Assembly (NCBI GenBank): GCA_021737905.1
Contig: JAIPDA010000050.1
Coordinates: 1 to 12,194, forward strand
Reading direction: 5' to 3'
Length of the DNA: 12,194 nt
DNA from: Rhodoferax sp.
Lineage (GTDB): Bacteria > Pseudomonadota > Gammaproteobacteria > Burkholderiales > Burkholderiaceae_C
The notes beneath the pieces were generated by a model. The model made no database searches, was not told where the DNA came from, and saw only the letters and a program-made list of their open reading frames with translations. The position numbers were made by a program, and so were the translations under genes. This document shows, piece by piece, positions 7,261-12,194 of the stretch (positions within the stretch are counted from its first letter, which is position 1; each line of letters opens with the position of its first letter).

Positions 7261-7263
7261 GCT

Positions 7264-8271
7264 TTAGCGGCGAACCTGGAGCGCGCCAGGATTCACGATA
7301 TTCGTCGGTGTGCCTTTGATGAAGTTGACAACATTGTCAAACGCCGCACCGAAGTAAAGCTCATAGCTTTCTTGCTCAACGTAGCCGATGTGGGGTGTGC
7401 AAATGCAGTTTTCGAGTCGCAGCAAAGAGTGGCCTTGCAAGATCGGCTCAGACTCGAAAACGTCCACTGCAGCCATGCCAGGTCGTCCCCTGTTGAGGGC
7501 GGTGACCAGAGCATCAGGCTCTATCAATTCCGCGCGTGAGGTGTTGACCAGCAGGGCCGTTGCTTTCATGAGCGACAGGTCCTCGAAAGTGACAATGCCC
7601 CGGGTGACATCATTGAGGCGCAAATGCAGGGTGAGTACGTCAGACTGGGCAAAAAAATCAGCTTTGTTGGCAGCCAGTTCGAATCCGTCGGCCAGGGCCT
7701 GTTCACGGGAGGCATCCCGACCCCAAACCAGCACACGCATGCCAAATGCACGACCGTAGACGGCTATGAGCTTGCCGATTTTTCCGTAACTCCAGATTCC
7801 CAGCGTTTTGCCTTTGAGCACGGTGCCCAAACCAAAATTAACCGGCATCGAACTTGACTTCAGGCCGGCCTGTTGCCAGGCGCCATGCTTGAGATGGGCG
7901 ATGTACTGAGGCAGGCGACGTGTTGCCGTCATGATCAGCGCCCAGGTCATTTCTGCCGGAGCAATCGGAGAGCCCGCACCTTCTGCCACGACAATGCCGC
8001 GTTCTGTGCAAGCAGCCACATCAATGTGGTCACCGACTTTGCCGGTCTGCACGATCAGTTTGAGCTTGGGTAGTTTTTCGATCAAGGTGCGCGGCATGTG
8101 GGTGCGTTCACGGATTAAAACGACCACGTCTGCATCTTTGAGACGAACCGACAACTGGCCGATGCCTTTGACGGTGTTCGTGTAAACCTTTGCCTGGTAG
8201 GCGTCGAGTTTGGAGGCGCATTGCAGCTTGCGAACGGCGTCCTGGTAGTCATCAAGAATCACAATATTCAT
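7264..8271 (-). CDS. D-2-hydroxyacid dehydrogenase family protein
   Basis: A 335-residue NAD(P)-dependent 2-hydroxyacid dehydrogenase of the phosphoglycerate/formate dehydrogenase superfamily. The catalytic triad is visible: Arg246 in 'NTSRAELIE', Glu275 in 'VFESEP' and His294 in 'TPHIGY'. The nucleotide-binding loop reads 'GIWSYGKIG' (158-166), so the first Gly of GxGxxG is Ser161. I chose the ATG at 8269-8271 because 'MNIVILDDYQDAVRKL' is the normal N terminus of this group; an upstream in-frame TTG (8293-8295) would add eight residues without a better ribosome-binding site. It is the first gene of the tight acyl-CoA operon. The substrate is unknown; it may make or consume a 2-oxo acid that feeds the downstream acyl-CoA enzymes. 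Confidence 0.9.
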   Translation of the reverse strand: MNIVILDDYQDAVRKLQCASKLDAYQAKVYTNTVKGIGQLSVRLKDADVVVLIRERTHMPRTLIEKLPKLKLIVQTGKVGDHIDVAACTERGIVVAEGAGSPIAPAEMTWALIMTATRRLPQYIAHLKHGAWQQAGLKSSSMPVNFGLGTVLKGKTLGIWSYGKIGKLIAVYGRAFGMRVLVWGRDASREQALADGFELAANKADFFAQSDVLTLHLRLNDVTRGIVTFEDLSLMKATALLVNTSRAELIEPDALVTALNRGRPGMAAVDVFESEPILQGHSLLRLENCICTPHIGYVEQESYELYFGAAFDNVVNFIKGTPTNIVNPGALQVRR

Positions 8272-8317
8272 GCTGATATTGTGCCTGCAAGCCAAAGAGG
8301 CAGCCGGGGTGGATAGC

Positions 8318-8329
8318 CTGAAATTTCAG
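8318..8329. promoter_or_regulatory. Perfect 12-bp palindrome upstream of the acyl-CoA operon
   Basis: CTGAAATTTCAG is its own reverse complement and lies 47 bp upstream of the first operon ATG, in the 95-bp gap after the small gene at 8367-8747. A palindrome placed like this is a plausible operator for a dimeric regulator, but no regulator gene is adjacent and no clear promoter hexamers could be paired with it. It may also be chance. Confidence 0.35.
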
Positions 8330-8366
8330 AGCTGGTATTCCGACGCCCGGCCCGACTCTCCCGGAT

Positions 8367-8747
8367 TCAATGCGCGCGCTGTGTCTGACTCATGCGTTCG
8401 AGTTCAGCGCAAACGTCGGCCATGCGACCCGAGATCACCATGCGACCGGCACAGGCCGGACTTGCACCGGGTTCAAACTCGCGCAAAACTCGTAAGCGCG
8501 ATGGCGCCTGGCCTTGCAGAGCGTGGTTACGTGCCTGAAAGCAGGTCAGGGGTTTGGACCCCAGGGCAGGTCGCTTCTGAGCTCGCCTGGCGATGCCCGC
8601 CATGTTATAGCCGGTTCTGTGTTGCGTAATGCGTTCTGTGGAGGGCTGAGGTTTTGCCGGTGAGGTGATAAACCAGCTTAAAAAGCCTTGCAGTGGCCCC
8701 CATAAGCCTGCAAGATGACCCGAAGAAAATGAAGCAGTGGTTCCCAT
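8367..8747 (-). CDS. Unrecognised 126-residue protein downstream of lexA
   Basis: I do not recognise the family with certainty. The start is well supported: ATG at 8745-8747 is preceded, after a 5-nt spacer, by GGAG (8753-8756, minus strand). The N-terminal 28 residues are hydrophobic/aromatic with Gly ('SGHLAGLWGPLQGFLSWFI'), followed by a polar, Arg/Pro-rich middle and a compact C-terminal block with 'RLRVLREFEPG', Cys99, two GRM triplets ('AGRMVISGRMADV') and Cys113, ending in a charged helix 'CAELERM'. The C-terminal block looks like a conserved domain rather than random coding. The gene lies 150 bp after lexA and 95 bp before the acyl-CoA operon on the same strand. It is not visibly SulA. 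Competing open frames on the plus strand here have no such support. Confidence 0.6.
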   Translation of the reverse strand: MGTTASFSSGHLAGLWGPLQGFLSWFITSPAKPQPSTERITQHRTGYNMAGIARRAQKRPALGSKPLTCFQARNHALQGQAPSRLRVLREFEPGASPACAGRMVISGRMADVCAELERMSQTQRAH

Positions 8748-8752
8748 GATGA

Positions 8753-8756
8753 CTCC
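8753..8756 (-). promoter_or_regulatory. Shine-Dalgarno (GGAG) of the 126-residue gene
   Basis: The minus strand reads TTGGAGTCATC directly before the ATG. The GGAG core with a 5-nt spacer is what decides this start over the internal in-frame ATG at 8601-8603, which has no ribosome-binding site. Confidence 0.6.
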
Positions 8757-8824
8757 AATTGAGTGATGACACAGGCAGGATTTCTAAAGGGCCAGAGGCC
8801 ACGGTTTTTTCAACACCAGGGTTT

Positions 8825-8843
8825 GGGTTCCTGATCAGAACCC
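8825..8843. repeat. Hairpin in the gap after lexA
   Basis: GGGTTC (8825-8830) and GAACCC (8838-8843) enclose a 7-base loop that itself contains TGATCA. It lies 55 bp downstream of the lexA stop. No T-tract follows on the minus strand, so it is at best an atypical terminator. A second small inverted repeat, CGCCA-CC-TGGCG, is at 8850-8861. Confidence 0.35.
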
Positions 8844-8897
8844 GACGCCCGCCACCTGGCGCGAAAAATTGGGGGTGAATGTGTTTTTTCTGCAGAC

Positions 8898-9599
8898 TTA
8901 CATCAGCATGGTGTTGCGGATAAGACCGACTGCCAGGCCTTCAATTTCAAAGGGTTCACCGGGCTGCACGATGATGGTTTCGAAGTCCGTATTTTCGGGC
9001 AAGAGTTCAATATGGTTCTTAGTCCGGCGCAGCCGCTTGACGGTAACTTCATCGCCAAGGCGCGCCACCACGATTTGACCGTTGCGTGCTTCTTTGTTTT
9101 GTTGCACGGCCAGCAGGTCGCCGTCCATGATGCCAACGTCGCGCATGCTCATGCCGCGTACTTTGAGCAGGTAGTCAGGCTGGCGCTGAAACAAACTGGA
9201 CTCAAAGAAATAGGTTTGCTCAATGTGCTCCTGCGCGAGAATAGGACTGCCGGCGGCAACCCGGCCCACCAGAGGCAGGGCGAGCTGGGCCAGGCTTGGC
9301 AAGGGCAGGGAAAACTGCTTGTTGCGTGACTCATTGAGTGAGCGCAGGGTGTCACTGCGAAGTCGGATGCCGCGGGAAGTGCCGCTGACCAGTTCGATGG
9401 CGCCTTTGCGAGCCAGCGCTTGCAGATGCTCTTCGGCGGCGTTGGCAGACTTGAAACCTAGCTCGCTGGCGATTTCTGCACGCGTTGGGGGCGCGCCGGT
9501 GCGGGCGATGGCGCTTTGAATCAGCTCGAGGATCTGTTGCTGCCGTGCAGTGAGTTTGGGGCCTTCGGCTAGGCGGGAAATGTCGCTGAGAATGGTCAT
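8898..9599 (-). CDS. lexA: LexA, SOS-response repressor and self-cleaving peptidase
   Basis: LexA represses DNA-damage genes and cleaves itself when RecA filaments form. The 233-residue protein has an N-terminal winged helix starting at 'KLTARQQQILELIQ' (15-28), with recognition region 'PPTRAEIASELGFKSANAAEEHL' about 37-59. The S24-peptidase domain has the cleavage bond Ala116-Gly117, nucleophile Ser151 ('RGMSM') and general base Lys188 ('VTVKRL'). The spacings between bond, Ser and Lys (35 and 37) equal those of E. coli LexA. It is longer than the 202-residue E. coli protein because of a 14-residue N-terminal extension and a longer hinge. The ATG follows AGGAG with a 7-nt spacer, which supports the extended N terminus. 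Two SOS boxes upstream indicate autoregulation. Confidence 0.98.
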   Translation of the reverse strand: MTILSDISRLAEGPKLTARQQQILELIQSAIARTGAPPTRAEIASELGFKSANAAEEHLQALARKGAIELVSGTSRGIRLRSDTLRSLNESRNKQFSLPLPSLAQLALPLVGRVAAGSPILAQEHIEQTYFFESSLFQRQPDYLLKVRGMSMRDVGIMDGDLLAVQQNKEARNGQIVVARLGDEVTVKRLRRTKNHIELLPENTDFETIIVQPGEPFEIEGLAVGLIRNTMLM

Positions 9600-9663
9600 G
9601 GCATGGCTCCTGTTGAATTTTCGCGTTCGCCTACTGTGTTTTGTGCCGGTTTTTTCATCGGCA

Positions 9664-9679
9664 CTGTTTTAATAAACAG
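9664..9679. promoter_or_regulatory. SOS (LexA) box 1, perfect CTGT-N8-ACAG
   Basis: CTGTTTTAATAAACAG fits the CTGT-N8-ACAG box used by gamma- and betaproteobacterial LexA, with an AT-only centre and outer A/T bases (ACTGT...ACAGT, 9663-9680). It is 65-80 bp upstream of the lexA ATG and 40-55 bp upstream of the asparaginase ATG. Confidence 0.9.
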
Positions 9680-9682
9680 TAG

Positions 9683-9698
9683 CTGTATTTTTATCCAG
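9683..9698. promoter_or_regulatory. SOS (LexA) box 2, one mismatch
   Basis: CTGTATTTTTATCCAG matches CTGT-N8-ACAG with one mismatch (C for A in the right half) and an AT-only centre. It begins 19 bp after box 1, about two helical turns, recalling the double box of the E. coli lexA promoter. It lies 21-36 bp upstream of the asparaginase ATG. Confidence 0.7.
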
Positions 9699-9718
9699 TT
9701 TTTGAAAGTTTGCAAGCA

Positions 9719-10678
9719 ATGGGTCAAAAAATAGTGATTTTGGGCACCGGCGGCACCATTGCCGGTACTGCAGCCAGTCCCATGGACCATACCGGCTACA
9801 CGGCCGGGCAGCTGGGGGTCGCTGATTTGCTGGCAGGTCTGCCGGCAGCCGGCAACGGTGCTGACGCGGATCGTTTGATCGTCGAACAGCTCGCGCAACT
9901 CGACAGCAAGGACATGGGTTTTGAGGTCTGGGTCAAGCTGGCGCAGCGCGTGGCACACCATCTTTCATTGTCAGAAGTGCAGGCGGTAGTCATCACCCAC
10001 GGTACGGACACGCTGGAAGAGACAGCTTACTTTCTGCATGCGCTGCTGATGCCGTCCAAACCCGTGGTGCTGACCTGTGCCATGCGCCCGGCCACAGCCC
10101 TGGCTCCCGACGGGCCGCAAAACATGATGGATGCGCTGGCCGTAGCGGCAAGCCCGGGGGCTGGCGGTGTGAGCGTCGTGTGTGCTGGTGCGGTGTTTGG
10201 CGCTGAAGATGTTCAAAAAACACATCCTTACCGCCTGAACGCTTTTAGTGCCGGCGACGCCGGACCGATTGCTTATGTCGAAGAGGGCCGGTTGCGCCAG
10301 TTAAGGCCCTGGCCGCATGCATCGACCGGTTTGCTGGAGGGCAGGGCTGCTTTACTGGGCCGACTGGCCGACACCCGCTGGCCACGAGTGGAGGTGGTGA
10401 TGAGCCATGCCGGCGCCGATGGTTGGGCCGTCAGGGCTCTGGTGGAGGCCGGTGTGCAGGGCTTGGTGGTGAGCACCACCGGCAACGGAACGGTGCACCG
10501 GGACCTGGAAGCGGCCTTGCTGGTGGCCATGGCACAAGGGGTCAAAGTGCTGCGTGCTACCCGTTGCACGGAGGGTCGCATCTTCGAAGGGGCAAATGAT
10601 GCGCTGCCGGCCGCTCCCGGCTTGAACTCAGCCAAAGCCCGCATCGCTTTGATGCTGGAGCTGATGCAATCGAGCTGA
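9719..10678 (+). CDS. L-asparaginase (type II-like fold, cytoplasmic)
   Basis: The enzyme hydrolyses L-asparagine to aspartate and ammonia. The 319-residue protein has both threonine motifs: Thr13 in 'GTGGTIAG' (6-16) and Thr96-Asp97 in 'HGTDT' (94-98). Lys167 in 'DVQKTH' corresponds to Lys162 of E. coli AnsB and Tyr27 to its Tyr25. No signal peptide is present, unlike periplasmic AnsB. Where AnsB has Ser58-Gln59, this protein has Ser63-Lys64; Gln59 is linked to glutaminase side activity, so a narrower specificity is possible (inference). I chose the ATG at 9719; an in-frame TTG at 9710 would add three residues. The ribosome-binding site is weak. The gene is divergent from lexA and shares its SOS-box region, and it converges on adk. 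Confidence 0.93.
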   Translation: MGQKIVILGTGGTIAGTAASPMDHTGYTAGQLGVADLLAGLPAAGNGADADRLIVEQLAQLDSKDMGFEVWVKLAQRVAHHLSLSEVQAVVITHGTDTLEETAYFLHALLMPSKPVVLTCAMRPATALAPDGPQNMMDALAVAASPGAGGVSVVCAGAVFGAEDVQKTHPYRLNAFSAGDAGPIAYVEEGRLRQLRPWPHASTGLLEGRAALLGRLADTRWPRVEVVMSHAGADGWAVRALVEAGVQGLVVSTTGNGTVHRDLEAALLVAMAQGVKVLRATRCTEGRIFEGANDALPAAPGLNSAKARIALMLELMQSS

Positions 10679-10684
10679 TGTTTG

Positions 10685-10725
10685 CAGCGCAAAGCGCTGA
10701 GCGCGCTCAGTCTGCCAGCGCTTTG
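10685..10725. repeat. Overlapping inverted repeats at the asparaginase/adk junction
   Basis: Three structures overlap. CAGCGC-AAA-GCGCTG (10685-10699) is a tight 6-bp hairpin. CTGAGCGCGCTCAG (10697-10710) is a perfect 14-bp palindrome that contains the adk stop. CAAAGCGCTG (10690-10699) also pairs exactly with CAGCGCTTTG (10716-10725) inside the adk coding end. No T-tract follows. The convergent genes are only 28 bp apart, so this cluster is the likely 3'-end or terminator region for both; that role is inferred. Confidence 0.55.
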
Positions 10726-11363
10726 AATGCGCGTGCAGTGATGTCGTCCACGCTGCCGATGCCGCTGATGGCGCGATACCGCGGTGCAACGGCCGCATCT
10801 TTTTGGGCCCAATTGGCGTAGTAATCCACCAGTGGTCGGGTCTGGGCGCTGTAGACTTCCAGGCGTTTTCGCACAGTTTCTTCTTTGTCGTCTTCCCTCT
10901 GGATCAGGGGCTCGCCCGTGACGTCGTCTACACCGCTGGTTTTGGGTGGGTTGTACTTGATATGGTAGGTGCGCCCTGAGGCGGCATGCGATCGGCGTCC
11001 GCTCATGCGCTCGATGATGGCCTCGAAAGGCACGTCAATTTCCAGCACGTAATCAAGCTTGACGCCGGCCGACTTCATGGCGTCAGCTTGCGGAATGGTT
11101 CGGGGGAAGCCGTCAAATAAAAACCCCTTGGCGCAATCTGCCTGGGTGATGCGCTCTTTAACCAGATTGATGATCAGGTCATCGCTGACCAGACCCCCTG
11201 CATCCATGACTTTTTTGGCTTGCACGCCCAGCGGCGTTCCGGCCTTGACAGCGGCGCGCAGCATGTCGCCCGTGGAGATTTGAGGAATGCTGTATTTTTG
11301 GCAAATGAAGGTGGCTTGTGTGCCTTTGCCAGCGCCAGGGGCGCCCAGTAATATCAGTCTCAT
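10707..11363 (-). CDS. adk: Adenylate kinase
   Basis: Adk catalyses ATP + AMP to 2 ADP in the cytoplasm and is essential for nucleotide balance. The 218-residue protein is the usual long form. The P-loop is 'GAPGAGKG' (7-14, Lys13). AMP-binding residues include Arg36 and 'DGFPRT' (84-89), and the arginines Arg123, Arg156 and Arg167 line the active site. The LID (about 122-159, 'RTYHIKYNPPK' and 'QREDD') lacks zinc cysteines, as in Gram-negative Adk. The ATG is preceded by GAGGA with a 7-nt spacer. kdsB lies 166 bp upstream on the same strand, a common betaproteobacterial order; the gap shows no promoter that I can defend. Confidence 0.98.
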   Translation of the reverse strand: MRLILLGAPGAGKGTQATFICQKYSIPQISTGDMLRAAVKAGTPLGVQAKKVMDAGGLVSDDLIINLVKERITQADCAKGFLFDGFPRTIPQADAMKSAGVKLDYVLEIDVPFEAIIERMSGRRSHAASGRTYHIKYNPPKTSGVDDVTGEPLIQREDDKEETVRKRLEVYSAQTRPLVDYYANWAQKDAAVAPRYRAISGIGSVDDITARAFKALAD

Positions 11364-11529
11364 GCTTGTCCTCGCTTTCAGGTAAATCTGCGCCCGGCCG
11401 CTTTGCGCAAGCCTTCGTTGTCTCGTTTTAATTGGCCTCGAAGCTGGCCCGTTTATTTATCGACTCAAGGATAGCATGCAGGCCTTAGAAAATTGCGGAC
11501 TGTCTGGGCAATCCTAGCCTGCGACGGGG

Positions 11530-12194
11530 TCAGGATGGGTCGGCCAGTAAACTGCGCACCCGTGCCAGGTCTTCGGGGGTGTCTACACCCATACCGGGCG
11601 GGTTTTGCGTGATATGTACCGCGATGCGGTGACCGTGCCAAAGTGCGCGTAACTGCTCTAAGGATTCGAGTTGCTCAATGGGCGCTTGCGGCAGGGTCGG
11701 AAATTCGCACAAAAACCCGCTGCGGTAGCCGTAAATGCCCACATGCCGCAGTGGCGCCGGCATGCTGGATGCCTGCCACCAGGCGGTGCCCTCAAAGTCG
11801 CGGCCCAAGGGGATGGGTGCGCGGCTGAAATAAAGCGCGGTGTTGCGCGCATCCAGAACGACTTTGACAATGTTGCGGTTGAGGTAATCGGCCAGTTGGT
11901 CGATGGCATGGGCTGCCGTGCTCATGGCGCAGTCCGGGCGGTCTTGTAGCAGCTGGGCCACGGCGTTGATCAGGGCCGGGTCGATCAGCGGTTCGTCACC
12001 CTGAACATTGACCACCACCTCGTCAGCGTGTAAGTCCAGCAGCGTACAAGCTTCGGCCAGGCGGTCGCTGCCGCTGGGGTGATCGGCGCGCGTGAGCACT
12101 GCGCGTACGCCATGCTCTCCACAGGCTTGAACGATCACCGGGCTGTCTGTGGCCACCACCACCTGGGCGGCGCTGCTCAGGGCGGCACGCTGCG
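11530..12194 (-). CDS. kdsB: 3-deoxy-manno-octulosonate cytidylyltransferase (CMP-KDO synthetase), 5' end outside window
   Basis: KdsB activates KDO with CTP to give CMP-KDO for lipopolysaccharide inner-core synthesis in the cytoplasm. About 220 C-terminal residues are visible, and the frame stays open to the window end; comparison with the E. coli protein suggests some 35-40 N-terminal residues are missing, including the nucleotide-binding start. Diagnostic blocks are 'VVATDSP', 'TRADHPSGSDRLAE', 'VNVQGDEPLIDP', 'ALYFSRAPIP', 'HVGIYGYRSGFL', 'LEQLRALWHG' and 'GVDTPEDLARV'. A GTG at 12160-12162 is internal and not the true start. Together with adk it forms a likely housekeeping transcription unit. 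Confidence 0.97.
   Translation of the reverse strand, partial: QRAALSSAAQVVVATDSPVIVQACGEHGVRAVLTRADHPSGSDRLAEACTLLDLHADEVVVNVQGDEPLIDPALINAVAQLLQDRPDCAMSTAAHAIDQLADYLNRNIVKVVLDARNTALYFSRAPIPLGRDFEGTAWWQASSMPAPLRHVGIYGYRSGFLCEFPTLPQAPIEQLESLEQLRALWHGHRIAVHITQNPPGMGVDTPEDLARVRSLLADPS

Noticed and set aside
8272..8295. In-frame TTG start eight codons upstream of the D-2-hydroxyacid dehydrogenase ATG
   Set aside because: The extra residues do not resemble the family's N terminus and there is no better ribosome-binding site.
8270..8629. 119-codon plus-strand frame opposite the small gene
   Set aside because: No ribosome-binding site, a composition rich in Arg/Pro/Ser/Cys typical of antisense frames, and it overlaps the better supported minus-strand gene.
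9634..9649. Third possible SOS half-site (TACTGT) near lexA
   Set aside because: The right half reads CCGG instead of ACAG, so only a half-site remains.
11492..11512. ATTGC...GCAAT inverted repeat after kdsB as a terminator
   Set aside because: The stem is only 5 bp with an 11-base loop and the T-run on the minus strand is four bases, too weak to call.

Overview
The window is ordinary, GC-rich chromosomal DNA from a betaproteobacterium, most probably a member of the Comamonadaceae (Polaromonas/Rhodoferax/Acidovorax type). This assignment is inferred from the style of the LexA, RimO and enoyl-CoA hydratase/hydroxyacyl-CoA dehydrogenase proteins, from the adjacent kdsB-adk pair and from the CTGT-N8-ACAG SOS boxes. 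I see no mobile element, CRISPR array, prophage gene or plasmid function.

Left part (1-3003). The 3' end of a LysR-type regulator gene converges on a two-gene minus-strand operon: a small antibiotic-biosynthesis-monooxygenase-fold protein followed by a zinc-ribbon NUDIX hydrolase that resembles plant FAD diphosphatase NUDX23. The convergent stop codons sit in the two arms of a perfect 10-bp inverted repeat. Divergent from this operon is rimO (ribosomal protein S12 methylthiotransferase). It converges on a minus-strand tRNA-Pro(UGG) with encoded CCA, and a symmetrical A-tract/hairpin/T-tract terminator lies between them.

Middle part (3067-8271). Five minus-strand genes lie in the order of transcription: a D-2-hydroxyacid dehydrogenase, a PaaH-type 3-hydroxyacyl-CoA dehydrogenase, a PaaG-like crotonase, an APH-fold (ACAD10/11- and LvaA-like) phosphotransferase and a YfcG-like glutathione S-transferase. 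The first four are packed with gaps of 3, 1 and 29 bp, so they are very likely one acyl-CoA catabolic operon. The GST follows after 66 bp and may be separate. The crotonase lacks both classical hydratase glutamates but keeps the PaaG-type aspartate. The kinase may act on hydroxyacyl-CoA intermediates.

Right part (8367-12194). lexA is followed by a 126-codon unrecognised gene on the same strand. lexA is divergent from a cytoplasmic L-asparaginase gene. The 119-bp intergenic region holds one perfect and one near-perfect SOS box, so LexA probably represses itself and could affect the asparaginase gene. The asparaginase gene converges on adk, with overlapping hairpins at the junction. Upstream of adk on the same strand is kdsB (CMP-KDO synthetase), cut by the window end.

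I found no clearly new biological system. The points most worth a second look are the kinase-containing acyl-CoA operon, the lexA/asparaginase shared promoter, and the unknown gene downstream of lexA.
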